Source: Saprospiraceae bacterium (GTDB taxonomy: Bacteria > Bacteroidota > Bacteroidia > Chitinophagales > Saprospiraceae). Taken from it: a stretch of 64,000 bases of DNA. Positions 1 to 8,511 of this stretch are shown here, piece by piece. The stretch spans positions 1 through 64,000 of the forward strand of contig JAHDHH010000013.1 in the NCBI GenBank assembly GCA_020631405.1, written 5' to 3'. How positions within the stretch are numbered: position 1 is the first letter of the stretch; each line of letters starts with the position of its first letter. Below the pieces are notes generated by a model. The model saw only the letters and a program-made list of their open reading frames with translations. It was not told where the DNA came from and ran no database searches. The position numbers and the translations under genes were made by a program.

Positions 1-1406
1 AAGCAGAAAAACTAGCTGCAGCTGCATTACTAGCACAGCAAGCAGAAGCTGAAGCAAAAAGAAAAGCTAACGAAGAAGCAAGACTCAAAGCAGAGGCTGA
101 AGCAAAAAGAAAAGCTGACGAAGAAGCCAGACTTAAAGCAGAGGCCGAAGCAAAAAGAAAAGCTGACGAAGAAGCAAGACTCAAAGCAGAGGCTGAAGCA
201 AAAAGAAAAGCTGACGAAGAAGCCAGACTTAAAGCAGAGGCCGAAGCAAAAAGAAAAGCTGACGAAGAAGCAAGACTTAAAGCAGAGGCCGAAGCAAAAA
301 GAAAAGCTGACGAAGAAGCAAAACTCAAAGCAGAGGCCGAAGCAAAAAGAAGAGCTGACGAAGAAGCAAAACTCAAAGCAGAGGCCGAAGCAAAAAGAAA
401 AGCTGACGAAGAAGCTAGAGTTGCTGCAGCAGCAATTGTAGCCGCAAGTAAAGCAAAGGCAAGTATAGACGAGTACCTACCTTGTAAGATGTACAAGGGA
501 CACAAGAGGTCGACCCAACACAAGGACTTCAGCACATTTACTCATGAAGGGGAATATTACTTTGCGTTGTTAGATAACAGAGATGAGGTAGTATTAAGGT
601 CTGAAGGCTATACGTCTGAAACAGGAAGAGACAATGGGATCGCTTCTGTGATTAAAAACAAAGACATAGAGCAAAGATGGTCTGTCGCTGAGGAAGGAAG
701 CAAATACTTCTCAGTACTCAAAGCTGGAAACAACCAAGAAATAGCAAGATCATGTCCCAAGTCTGACAAAGGAGCCGTTGGATGGAAGGCAATTGGTGCA
801 TTACCTATGGCTGCAGCAGGATTTGCGGCAGCAGCTATCACACCGAAGCAGCCAGTTGCGCCTGCAGCTAAGCCTAAACCAGTAGTTGCAAAAACAGAGA
901 AGGTAGTGGTCAATACAGGTCCAAAGAAAAAAGCTAAGACTCAAAAGAAGGCAGCCGCAGTGGCAGGCACTCCTACCAAGGCAAAAGCAGCTGCAGCAGT
1001 TGGGGCAACTAAGGTAGCAGCAGCAGGAGGTAGTGGAGCTTCTGGATGTCTGAAGTATCTTCTTTGGTTATTACCGTTGCTATTATTGTTGCTCTTACTC
1101 TGGTTCTTCTTTAAAGGTTGCGAAGGCACTCCGGCTAAGACTGTAGCACCAATCAAAACAGAACAAGTAATCGACAAAGTAGCAGAACAAGTTGCAGTGC
1201 CTGTAAAGACAGCAGCAGAATTAAAAGCAGAAGCAGATGCCAAATTAGCTGAGCAAAATAGAGTTGCGGCAGAACAAGCAGAAGCAGAGGCAAGACGCAA
1301 GGCTGAAGAGCAAGCGAGACTGAAAGCCGAGAAACAAGCAGAACGTCAAGCTAAGAAAAAACAAACTCCAGCTAACTACATCGGCAATAAAAACACTGGA
1401 TTCTAA
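1..1406 (+). CDS. DUF1508 (YegP-like) domain protein, 5' end outside window
   Basis: The frame is open from base 3, so the gene starts upstream of the window and the ATG at 489 is internal. About 467 residues are visible. In order: an Ala/Glu/Lys/Arg-rich coiled coil made of 16-residue tandem repeats (to about base 422); two DUF1508/YegP-type units (about 530-830), the first with the typical run YYFALLDNRDEVVLRSEGY and a following GIASV; an Ala/Pro/Lys-rich linker; one very hydrophobic Leu-rich segment (about 1046-1122); and a second charged coiled coil ending in YIGNKNTGF. DUF1508 is a small domain of unknown function. The membrane segment suggests an anchored protein with helical arms on both sides, which is inference. 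A hairpin at 1433-1471 follows the stop. Confidence 0.85.
   Translation, partial: AEKLAAAALLAQQAEAEAKRKANEEARLKAEAEAKRKADEEARLKAEAEAKRKADEEARLKAEAEAKRKADEEARLKAEAEAKRKADEEARLKAEAEAKRKADEEAKLKAEAEAKRRADEEAKLKAEAEAKRKADEEARVAAAAIVAASKAKASIDEYLPCKMYKGHKRSTQHKDFSTFTHEGEYYFALLDNRDEVVLRSEGYTSETGRDNGIASVIKNKDIEQRWSVAEEGSKYFSVLKAGNNQEIARSCPKSDKGAVGWKAIGALPMAAAGFAAAAITPKQPVAPAAKPKPVVAKTEKVVVNTGPKKKAKTQKKAAAVAGTPTKAKAAAAVGATKVAAAGGSGASGCLKYLLWLLPLLLLLLLLWFFFKGCEGTPAKTVAPIKTEQVIDKVAEQVAVPVKTAAELKAEADAKLAEQNRVAAEQAEAEARRKAEEQARLKAEKQAERQAKKKQTPANYIGNKNTGF
39..422 (+). repeat. Eight tandem 48-bp repeats inside the DUF1508 gene
   Basis: Units begin near 39, 87, 135, 183, 231, 279, 327 and 375. They are in frame and encode a 16-residue Ala/Glu/Lys/Arg coiled-coil unit containing KRKADEEAR. 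The first copy is the most diverged; the middle copies differ mainly at third codon positions. The number of copies upstream of the window is unknown. Confidence 0.95.
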
Positions 1407-1432
1407 GTCAATTGATTTTAGAAGCATCCAAT

Positions 1433-1471
1433 AAGAAAGGAGGTTCGAACAGTGTTCGAACCTCCTTTCTT
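1433..1471. terminator. Perfect 18-bp hairpin between convergent genes
   Basis: Arms 1433-1450 and 1454-1471 are exactly complementary around a 3-base loop. The arms start with AAGAAAGG and end with CCTTTCTT, so each strand ends in a pyrimidine-rich tract. It lies between the stop of the DUF1508 gene (1406) and the stop of the convergent peptidase gene (1497), which fits a bidirectional terminator. Confidence 0.75.
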
Positions 1472-1496
1472 CATTCTTCGCAAAGTCTCAATATGC

Positions 1497-2816
1497 TTAG
1501 TCTTTGTCCTCATTCAAGACTTCTAAATCTACTTGTCTCTTGAGCATACTTTCTAAAGTCTCTTTAAAATCTTCCTGCATCTCTGCTGTCATATTCTTAA
1601 TCCTTGCCCCACCATGGTCTATACCTGCTAAGTTAAAGGCCTTACTGTTTACCTTCTTGCTTGGAATTACCCTTGTAGCACTCCATGTATCTCCTAATCC
1701 ATTAATGTAAAGTATATTATTACCAGCTTTACCTAGCCACTTATCTACCTTTTGGATAAGAGAGTCATCAAATTGTGCATTGCTATCCTTAGGCGGGAAT
1801 GAAGCACTTGGGTTCTTTCCTACCTTGTCAAGCCACTTGTCATACTTAGCTGTCTTAAAGCCGTAATATCCCATTTGTGTACTTGCCTGATAATAGTGGG
1901 CTGCAAAAAAGTCCATCGTCTTATCATCATAAAAGTCAAATCCTACCACATCAAGTAAGTGATTGATATGACCATCTAAGTCTTTCTTATCTGTAGGGAT
2001 ATCCTCACAAGCTGTTCCCCACTGCCATACAGAGAATGGATATTCTAACACTGCAAATTCGTAAGCTGTCTCCAGCCCATCTAAGTAATCAAAGGTTAAG
2101 TCTTTGCCCTTCTCATACCATTGCAACCTATCTAAGACCTTGTCCTTCTTCTTTAGTAAGACCTTTTGCACATTGAATACCTTCTTTCTGCACTCTGGTG
2201 TACTGATCGTATCAAGGAAGTGGTAGATTCTCTTGTCTTCCATATTGTAGTTAAATGGAGCCACATATGGAATCGATACGTCAACGTCTTCTGGATAAAA
2301 ATATCTGTAATATATGGTAGTCTGTCCTCCTTTACTAATCCCAGTACTCACCCACTTATCAGTATAATATTGCTTAAATAACACATTGATCTTATGCAAG
2401 TCAGCAGTCGCTTGTTCAAGGGTGAGGTATTGCCAGTCCTTGTTTTCTGGAACAGAAGTAGCAAAGTAACGATGCTCAATATTCAAGTGATTACCATCTA
2501 AGATCATAGCGACCTCATTCTCTCTATATCTAACGTTGTAACCTTGTGTACTCATGACAGTTGGTCTCTTCTTACCTACATGGGTTAAGAATACCCTTTG
2601 AGAAAACTTAGGGCCACCCTTTGCCATATGATCTACAGGCTGAGTAATCTCTAATTTGTAGACCGCATGGCCTTCCTTGCTGTCTTTGACTCGTTCGTAG
2701 CTGATATCCGCTATCCCATCCATAAACTCTTCAATAGACTCTTGACTACTGATGCTAGTGCCTAGTAAAAGCACTAAAAAACACATTAACAATTCTTTAC
2801 GCATATTTATATTCAT
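1497..2816 (-). CDS. Secreted S37-family prolyl tripeptidyl aminopeptidase-like protein
   Basis: 439 residues with an N-terminal signal peptide (hydrophobic run ending near SISSQ). The motif GISKGGQT contains the candidate nucleophile Ser161; the candidate Asp376 lies in GLGDTWSA and His401 in GIDHGGAR, the order expected of an alpha/beta-hydrolase serine peptidase. Sequence and length match peptidase family S37, known from Streptomyces tripeptidyl aminopeptidases and common in Bacteroidota. Likely role: trimming peptides in the periplasm or outside the cell. An ATG at 2804 gives a cleaner signal peptide and may be the real start. The 5' end overlaps the upstream glycosyltransferase gene, so the two are probably cotranscribed. 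Confidence 0.85.
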   Translation of the reverse strand: MNINMRKELLMCFLVLLLGTSISSQESIEEFMDGIADISYERVKDSKEGHAVYKLEITQPVDHMAKGGPKFSQRVFLTHVGKKRPTVMSTQGYNVRYRENEVAMILDGNHLNIEHRYFATSVPENKDWQYLTLEQATADLHKINVLFKQYYTDKWVSTGISKGGQTTIYYRYFYPEDVDVSIPYVAPFNYNMEDKRIYHFLDTISTPECRKKVFNVQKVLLKKKDKVLDRLQWYEKGKDLTFDYLDGLETAYEFAVLEYPFSVWQWGTACEDIPTDKKDLDGHINHLLDVVGFDFYDDKTMDFFAAHYYQASTQMGYYGFKTAKYDKWLDKVGKNPSASFPPKDSNAQFDDSLIQKVDKWLGKAGNNILYINGLGDTWSATRVIPSKKVNSKAFNLAGIDHGGARIKNMTAEMQEDFKETLESMLKRQVDLEVLNEDKD

Positions 2817-3681
2817 AATATTTATGTAATTTCATTATACTGAGTTGCCACAACCCACCCTTATTGTCTTTGAGGTTACTGCTGAATGTTTTATACTTTC
2901 TTTGAGCATACTTCTTGCCAATCTTTGTCAATCCTAGCCGCTCCAACTGATTCGCCAAACGCTGAAGCCTAGTATCCCTTAACAGATCTTCTTCCTCAAA
3001 GCGAACCAAATTAGCTATTGCATTTTCCATTTTAGCTAAGAACTTAGTATTGGTCTCGAGTCCAAGGTGTTCTACTGGATTATCAATATGATGTAGGCTC
3101 ACACCATAATCAACTAATCGCTGTGCGAAGACTAAGTCTTCATAACCATACCCTTCCAAGGATTCATCAAATGGATGCTTATCCAAGATACTTCGCTTAG
3201 CAAAAAAGTTATTGGTATGAAAGTAATTCACTGCATCGATATTCCTAACGTTGGCCTTCTTCGACTCCTTCTTCGTCCCATACTTCCAATGGAGGTATTT
3301 TGACTTTGCTCTAGGTGGCTTCTTACTATATTGCCTACCTCCATTTATGATTTCTGCTCGATCCATGTTGTCAATGTACTTTTTGACAAAGTCATTAGAG
3401 AGTACTTTACTATCACAATCAAGAAAAATGACATGGTTGTAGAGTGCCGACTTGACTAACCAATTTCTAATTTTTGACCTGCCAAGATTTTCAGTGAGTT
3501 CCAAGTAGTTGATGCCAATAGAGCTGCCCAAGACCCGATTTTTCTGCCTGTACTTTTCGTCAGAAAGATCATCGTAAACTAGTATCTCAAACCGAATCTT
3601 AAGTCTTTGACATTGTTTAAACAATCGACTGACCATTTTCGTCACATCAACATTGTAGACTGGAATCAAAATGGATATCAT
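2797..3681 (-). CDS. Family 2 glycosyltransferase
   Basis: 294 residues. The N-terminus MISILIPVYN is the classic GT2 opening; the nucleotide-binding Asp pair is in VYDDLSD, the DxD-type metal site is in FLDCDSK, and GYGYEDLVFAQRL supplies the acidic acceptor-side motif seen in chondroitin-synthase-like GT2 enzymes. No membrane segment is evident, so it should be cytosolic or peripheral. The donor sugar and acceptor cannot be read from sequence. Its end overlaps the S37 peptidase gene by up to 20 bases; the functional link between the two is not obvious. Confidence 0.88.
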   Translation of the reverse strand: MISILIPVYNVDVTKMVSRLFKQCQRLKIRFEILVYDDLSDEKYRQKNRVLGSSIGINYLELTENLGRSKIRNWLVKSALYNHVIFLDCDSKVLSNDFVKKYIDNMDRAEIINGGRQYSKKPPRAKSKYLHWKYGTKKESKKANVRNIDAVNYFHTNNFFAKRSILDKHPFDESLEGYGYEDLVFAQRLVDYGVSLHHIDNPVEHLGLETNTKFLAKMENAIANLVRFEEEDLLRDTRLQRLANQLERLGLTKIGKKYAQRKYKTFSSNLKDNKGGLWQLSIMKLHKYYEYKYA

Positions 3682-3755
3682 AATGGTAAAAATAGAATAT
3701 TTATTAATCTATTTAGCGTTAGTGTTGTTACTATTGTGAAGTCAAACAACACAGC

Positions 3756-4940
3756 ATGTCTCTACTCACCACATTAACTAAGTCAACAGCTGATACGCAG
3801 CTAATCTCAATTGCCAAAAAAGTACTGAATAAGTCTCGAATAAGTGATGCAGATGGCTTGTACTTGTTCGAACATGGTTCAATTGGATTCTTAGGCACAT
3901 TGGCTAATCATATCAGAGAAGAGAAGCATGGTGACAAGACGTATTTCAATAGAAACTTCCACATAGAACCCACTAATGTGTGTCTGTATACCTGCACATT
4001 TTGTTCATATTCTCGATTGATCAAAAAGCGAAGTGAGGGTTGGGAATATAGCCTTGATGATATCTTAGATATTGTCAAATCTTATGATGACAAACCAGTG
4101 ACCGAAGTACATATTGTAGGTGGCGTACTACCACAGTATGATTTAGAGTTCTACACTACTCTCTTCAGTAAGATCAAAGCACATAGACCGGACCTACATA
4201 TCAAGGCATTGACACCAGTAGAATACCACTATATTTTCAAAAAGGCAAAGGTGAGCTATGAAGAAGGGATGCGTCTCATTAAAGCGTCAGGTGCAGACAG
4301 TATGCCTGGCGGAGGAGCCGAAATATTCCATCCAGAAATCAGAGACCAGATAGCAGGAGGTAAGTGCAGTGGTCAGGAGTGGTTGGACATCCACCGCATC
4401 TGGCACGAACTAGGTCAACGATCCAATGCTACCATGCTCTATGGACATATAGAAGACTATACTCATAGGATTGACCACTTGAGCAAACTTAGAGACCTAC
4501 AAGATAAGACTGGAGGATTTCAAACGTTCATACCGCTCAAATTCAGAAGCGAAGGCAATCAACTTACCCATCTTGGTGAGGTTTCTTCAATAGAGGATAT
4601 GAAAATGTATGCTATCAGTAGAATCTACTTAGACAACTTTGAACATATCAAAGCCTACTGGCCAATGATAGGAAGGAACATGGCCCAAACCCTCCTTTCC
4701 TATGGTGTGAATGATATTGATGGTACGATAGATGACACTACCAAAATCTATAGCATGGCAGGCTCTGAAGAGCAAACTCCTGCACTCTCTACACCTCAAC
4801 TAGTCCAACTAATCAGGGCGGTAGACAGACAACCTATTGAAAGAGATACACTATACAACGTGGTCTCAGATTTTGAAGGGGTTACGTTCAAAGAAGAAAC
4901 AGAATACAAAGGCTATATGCCACTACCTGTAAGTAATTAA
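3756..4940 (+). CDS. mqnE: Aminofutalosine synthase
   Basis: 394-residue radical SAM enzyme. Cys76, Cys80 and Cys83 form the CxxxCxxC cluster motif in TNVCLYTCTFC. The motifs PGGGAEIF, ATMLYGHIE and KTGGFQTFIPL are those of MqnE rather than of the related cyclase MqnC. MqnE joins SAM-derived adenosine to 3-[(1-carboxyvinyl)oxy]benzoate in the futalosine route to menaquinone. This implies the organism makes menaquinone by the futalosine pathway; the other mqn genes are not in this window, except possibly the UbiD-like gene at 17889. Confidence 0.93.
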   Translation: MSLLTTLTKSTADTQLISIAKKVLNKSRISDADGLYLFEHGSIGFLGTLANHIREEKHGDKTYFNRNFHIEPTNVCLYTCTFCSYSRLIKKRSEGWEYSLDDILDIVKSYDDKPVTEVHIVGGVLPQYDLEFYTTLFSKIKAHRPDLHIKALTPVEYHYIFKKAKVSYEEGMRLIKASGADSMPGGGAEIFHPEIRDQIAGGKCSGQEWLDIHRIWHELGQRSNATMLYGHIEDYTHRIDHLSKLRDLQDKTGGFQTFIPLKFRSEGNQLTHLGEVSSIEDMKMYAISRIYLDNFEHIKAYWPMIGRNMAQTLLSYGVNDIDGTIDDTTKIYSMAGSEEQTPALSTPQLVQLIRAVDRQPIERDTLYNVVSDFEGVTFKEETEYKGYMPLPVSN

Positions 4941-4941
4941 G

Positions 4942-5316
4942 CTACCACGGATTAGTCAAATCCTTCCCTGTATATTGGTGATTACGAACGACAAAGTAAG
5001 AGCCGGTCTGTCGCTTTCTTTTCATTGGATCTTCCTTTCTGAAGAGTTTAGAAAGTAAAGAAATCGGTAAAAGCACAAAGAAAAATATTACGGTTAGCAA
5101 TATTCTAGAATTGATGTACCCAAGAGCTTTGATGAGCAAGGACCAAAGATAGGTCAGTCCCTTCGCTACAGGTGTGATCAACAATGATACAATCCCTACT
5201 CCTATACCTACCGTCAAGAGAACTGGCATGTCAAGCAACCTAGAGCCGATGGCAAGCATCAAGCAGACTACCAATACCACTTCATAATCTGCCTTGGTAT
5301 CTTTGTAACTAGCCAT
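4942..5316 (-). CDS. SxtJ-like small membrane protein
   Basis: 124 residues. Two to three hydrophobic segments (about residues 13-60 and 70-90) are followed by a basic region and a short polar tail with YTGKDLTNPW. Size, topology and position match the SxtJ family, first named in saxitoxin clusters and regularly found beside NodU/CmcH carbamoyltransferases. Its ATG overlaps the stop of the DUF5989 gene by one base (TAATG), so translation is probably coupled. Biochemical function unknown; a membrane partner of the carbamoyltransferase is inferred from synteny. It converges on mqnE with one base between the stops. Confidence 0.8.
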   Translation of the reverse strand: MASYKDTKADYEVVLVVCLMLAIGSRLLDMPVLLTVGIGVGIVSLLITPVAKGLTYLWSLLIKALGYINSRILLTVIFFFVLLPISLLSKLFRKEDPMKRKRQTGSYFVVRNHQYTGKDLTNPW

Positions 5317-5465
5317 TAGAATAAGGTATAAATAAATGAACCAACAGCTGAGCTTTCAGCAAATATCAACAAGCCTCCAATAAGTAAAATAATGAGGATT
5401 ACAGGCGCTAACCACCACGTCTTCCTTTCTTTGAGAAATTGAAATAAGTCTCTGAGAAATTCCAT
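5316..5465 (-). CDS. DUF5989 (SxtK-like) 49-residue membrane protein
   Basis: Short gene starting with ATG at 5465. The product begins MEFLRDLFQFLKERKTWWLA, runs into one transmembrane helix rich in Ile and Leu, and ends SSAVGSFIYTLF. This matches DUF5989/SxtK, a tiny family linked to SxtJ and carbamoyltransferases. It lies between the carbamoyltransferase stop (5475) and the SxtJ start, with 9 bases upstream and a one-base overlap downstream. Easily missed by length cut-offs. Function unknown. Confidence 0.88.
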   Translation of the reverse strand: MEFLRDLFQFLKERKTWWLAPVILIILLIGGLLIFAESSAVGSFIYTLF

Positions 5466-5474
5466 GCTTTTGAT

Positions 5475-7334
5475 TTAATCTAATTCAAATTGGGTCAGGT
5501 AATCTGCTTTTTCTACTACTACAGTTTGCTTTGCCTTCTCAAAAATATAATTCTCAATCACTAAATAGTCCATTTCGGTATGAAGAAAACAATGGATCGC
5601 ATCTTCTGGTGTACAAACTATAGGCTCACCTCTAACATTGAAGCTCGTATTTATCACCACTCCATGGCCTGTTAAAGACTTAATATCTGAAATCAATTGG
5701 TGGTACTTTGGATTAGTCTCTTGATGGACAGTTTGGATCCGTCCTGTAAAATCTACATGCGTAATCGCAGGTAGCTCTGACCTCACAGTCATCAACTTAT
5801 CCTTTATACTCAAGCTATCATACTCTGAAGGTATACTAGCAAGTCTTGTCGCTTTGACCTTCTTGACGAGGAGCATATATGGAGACTTATCTTCATGGTC
5901 AAAATATTGTGACACATCTTCTGCAAGCACCGATGGTGCAAATGGTCTGAAGCTCTCGCGATATTTGATTTTTAAGTTGAGTTTTTTCTGCATTTCTGGA
6001 CTCCTAGCATCTCCTAAAATACTTCTATTTCCTAGAGCTCTAGGGCCAAACTCCATCCTTCCTTGAAACCAACCAACGACATTGCCCTCCACTATAAGTG
6101 TTGATACCTTTTGAGATACTTCATCAAATGTCTCGACCCGAGTTACAATAGTTTTAAGCTTTCTAGCTGCAATTTCTATCTCCTTATCAGAATACTGAGG
6201 ACCAAGGTAACTCCCTTGCATCGTATCATGTATCCGTTGTTCCTTAGGCTGGTCGAATGTAATGTGGTAGGCACACAGCGCCGCTCCTAAAGCACATCCT
6301 GCATCACCAGCTGCTGGCTGAATATAAATTTGGTCGAATATCCCAAGGTCGTGAATCTTCCCATTAGCTACACAATTCAAGGCTACACCTCCAGCAAGAC
6401 AGAGGTTACTTGACTGAGTCAACCGCTTAACTTCTTTAGCCATCAGGACTAATACTTCTTCAGTGACATGTTGGATTGCTAAGGCGAGGTTCATATGACA
6501 GCCTTCTAAGGCATCCTCAGGTGTACGCTTCTTCATCCCAAAAAGGGCTTCCCATTTAGCATCTTTAACCATCCTGAGTCCAGTAGCGTAGTTGAAGTAG
6601 TCTTGGTCTAGCCAAATAGACCCATCCGCTTTGATATCAACAAGGTAGGTAGTGATCTGAGCTTTATACCTTTTATACTCTTCTGACTCTGCATTTCCAT
6701 ATGGGGCGAGACCCATCATTTTGTACTCTCCTGAGTTAACCTTAAAACCAAGGAAATACGTAAACGAGGAATACAACAAACCTAGAGAATGCGGAAAATT
6801 GAGCTCCTTCAGTACTGTGATGGTATTATCCTTTCCATGGCTGAGAGAAGCTGTAGCCCACTCACCTACCCCATCTACAGTAAGAATAGCAGCATCGTCA
6901 AAGGGAGACGTATAGTAAGCACTTGCTGCATGCGAAAGATGATGCTCTGGAAAGAGCAAATTCAATTGTTCAATATCAAAATCCTGTATTGCTTTGAGTC
7001 CTTTGCGAATATTCTGCTTGAGGAATAGCTTCTCTTTAACCCAAATAGGTACAGACTTAATAAATGATGCTAGTCCCTTAGGCGAAAAACTATAATATGT
7101 CTCTAACAAGCGTTCGAATTTGATGAGTGGCTTATCGTAAAACACAACGGCATCCAACTCATCTAATGTAAAGCCAGACTCTTCCAAACAATATTGTATT
7201 GCCTGAGTAGGAAAAGCAGGATCATGTTTGATTCTTGAAAATCTTTCCTCTTGTGCCGCTGCTATGATGTGACCTCCTTGAATGATCGCAGCAGCAGAAT
7301 CGTGATAATATGCCGAAATGCCTAGTATTTTCAA
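5475..7334 (-). CDS. NodU/CmcH-family carbamoyltransferase
   Basis: 619 residues. The N-terminal part has the Kae1/TsaD-like ASKHA fold motifs, with MKILGISAYYHDSAAAI at the start, HHLSHAASAY in the middle and LCLAGGVALNCVANGK later. The C-terminal YrdC-like carbamoyltransferase part has MEFGPRALGNRSILGDAR and NTSFNVRGEPIV. Known relatives (NodU, CmcH, TobZ, SxtI) move a carbamoyl group from carbamoyl phosphate to a hydroxyl via carbamoyl-adenylate. The substrate is unknown here. The start codon is TTG and overlaps the stop of the SGNH gene by four bases (TTGA). With DUF5989 and SxtJ downstream it forms a coupled four-gene module. Confidence 0.93.
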   Translation of the reverse strand: MKILGISAYYHDSAAAIIQGGHIIAAAQEERFSRIKHDPAFPTQAIQYCLEESGFTLDELDAVVFYDKPLIKFERLLETYYSFSPKGLASFIKSVPIWVKEKLFLKQNIRKGLKAIQDFDIEQLNLLFPEHHLSHAASAYYTSPFDDAAILTVDGVGEWATASLSHGKDNTITVLKELNFPHSLGLLYSSFTYFLGFKVNSGEYKMMGLAPYGNAESEEYKRYKAQITTYLVDIKADGSIWLDQDYFNYATGLRMVKDAKWEALFGMKKRTPEDALEGCHMNLALAIQHVTEEVLVLMAKEVKRLTQSSNLCLAGGVALNCVANGKIHDLGIFDQIYIQPAAGDAGCALGAALCAYHITFDQPKEQRIHDTMQGSYLGPQYSDKEIEIAARKLKTIVTRVETFDEVSQKVSTLIVEGNVVGWFQGRMEFGPRALGNRSILGDARSPEMQKKLNLKIKYRESFRPFAPSVLAEDVSQYFDHEDKSPYMLLVKKVKATRLASIPSEYDSLSIKDKLMTVRSELPAITHVDFTGRIQTVHQETNPKYHQLISDIKSLTGHGVVINTSFNVRGEPIVCTPEDAIHCFLHTEMDYLVIENYIFEKAKQTVVVEKADYLTQFELD

Positions 7335-8380
7335 TTGAGATAGTTGTATTGGACAGAATCTAGCTGTATGAGTAATTGTTCTGCTATAATGCGATGTCCT
7401 AGCTCTGTCCAGTGATAGCCATCACTAGATTTGACGTCTAGTTTTTTAAATTCTAATTGCTTAAGGTGCTTGAGCGGTTCTGGGAAACAAGGAATACCAC
7501 GTTCCTGACAAAGTGCTACGATGTCAGAAGTGTAAGGCTGATCAGAAGACACCAACAACACAATCATAGGAATACCTTCAAGCGACTGCTGTAGTCTATC
7601 CAAAATCCTTCCTGTTATTTCCAAACTCTCTGCATAGGGCTTGTAGCCTTTGCCTTGCTTTCCGATCTTATATTGGGCGACTTGCTCTTCGTCGTAGCTC
7701 ACTACCGCAAGTTTTTTCCTAATGAGATCTAAAAACAACGATGGCTCTAGTAAGCGCTGAACAAGTGGCTTTGGCACTTGGTAAGCTATGGTATTGTCTG
7801 CATTCAAATAAGGTCGCCTAAGACCTACCTTATAATTGCTTTGATATTCTAGCTTCGCATGATTGTCGATGAGGTCATTGCCACACATTTGTAAAACCAA
7901 CATGTCAGGCCTGATTGTATCTAAGTAAGCTTCAATCACCAGTGTCTGTTGTAAGGTTCCATAGCCAGCCTGACCATAGCAAAAGAGCTCCATGTCAAGG
8001 GCATTAGCCAGGTGCTTAGCATAGATGCTATCTGTATTTGCCTCCACCGCTTGGGTATACGAATCTCCAACTACTAATAACTTTTGCTTGTCAGTGCTAA
8101 CCTCTCCAAAATGCCTGAACCCTCCCTCAAGAGTGGCAAACTTTACAGGATATACTTGCTTTCGCTTTGTATTGACTTCATAAGTCTGAGTGTAATGTGC
8201 CTTAGCCTTCCAACCGAGTTTGTCGTCTGTATCTGCCTTGCGGTAATAGACGCCTTTTTCAGGACTTGTCAACCTCATGATTAGCTCACCTACACCAATA
8301 ATAACGAAGGCAAAGCCTAGGATGGCTACAAGAGTGAATTGCAGCTTTCGCAAAAGTGAGAATTGTGGTGTCGTGTTCAT
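7331..8380 (-). CDS. Membrane-anchored SGNH/GDSL hydrolase-like protein
   Basis: 349 residues. One N-terminal transmembrane helix (about residues 14-34), then an extracytoplasmic SGNH domain. Block I is VVGDSYT (Ser nucleophile), a Gly-rich block II is in GQAGYGTLQ, block III is MCGNDL, and the catalytic Asp/His pair is in DGYHWTELGH. SGNH enzymes hydrolyse or transfer acyl groups on sugars and lipids. Being first in an operon with a carbamoyltransferase, it could act on the same polyol or glycan, which is inference. Its TGA overlaps the next start. Confidence 0.85.
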   Translation of the reverse strand: MNTTPQFSLLRKLQFTLVAILGFAFVIIGVGELIMRLTSPEKGVYYRKADTDDKLGWKAKAHYTQTYEVNTKRKQVYPVKFATLEGGFRHFGEVSTDKQKLLVVGDSYTQAVEANTDSIYAKHLANALDMELFCYGQAGYGTLQQTLVIEAYLDTIRPDMLVLQMCGNDLIDNHAKLEYQSNYKVGLRRPYLNADNTIAYQVPKPLVQRLLEPSLFLDLIRKKLAVVSYDEEQVAQYKIGKQGKGYKPYAESLEITGRILDRLQQSLEGIPMIVLLVSSDQPYTSDIVALCQERGIPCFPEPLKHLKQLEFKKLDVKSSDGYHWTELGHRIIAEQLLIQLDSVQYNYLN

Positions 8381-8511
8381 GAATTATTAGGTGAAACTAA
8401 TCATTTTCAAAGGAAAATAGAAGTCTGTCGTCATGCTCAATTTAGAAATAGAGAGTTATTTGGACAACTCACAGATGTGAATATGCATTTGCCACTACTG
8501 TTTCAGGCCGA

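Noticed and set aside
39-422. Regular 48-bp repeats as a CRISPR array
   Set aside because: There are no unique spacers; the units are contiguous, in frame and code for a coiled coil.
941-1300. Minus-strand open frame of 119 codons
   Set aside because: It is antisense to the DUF1508 gene and arises from the low-complexity Ala/Glu codons.
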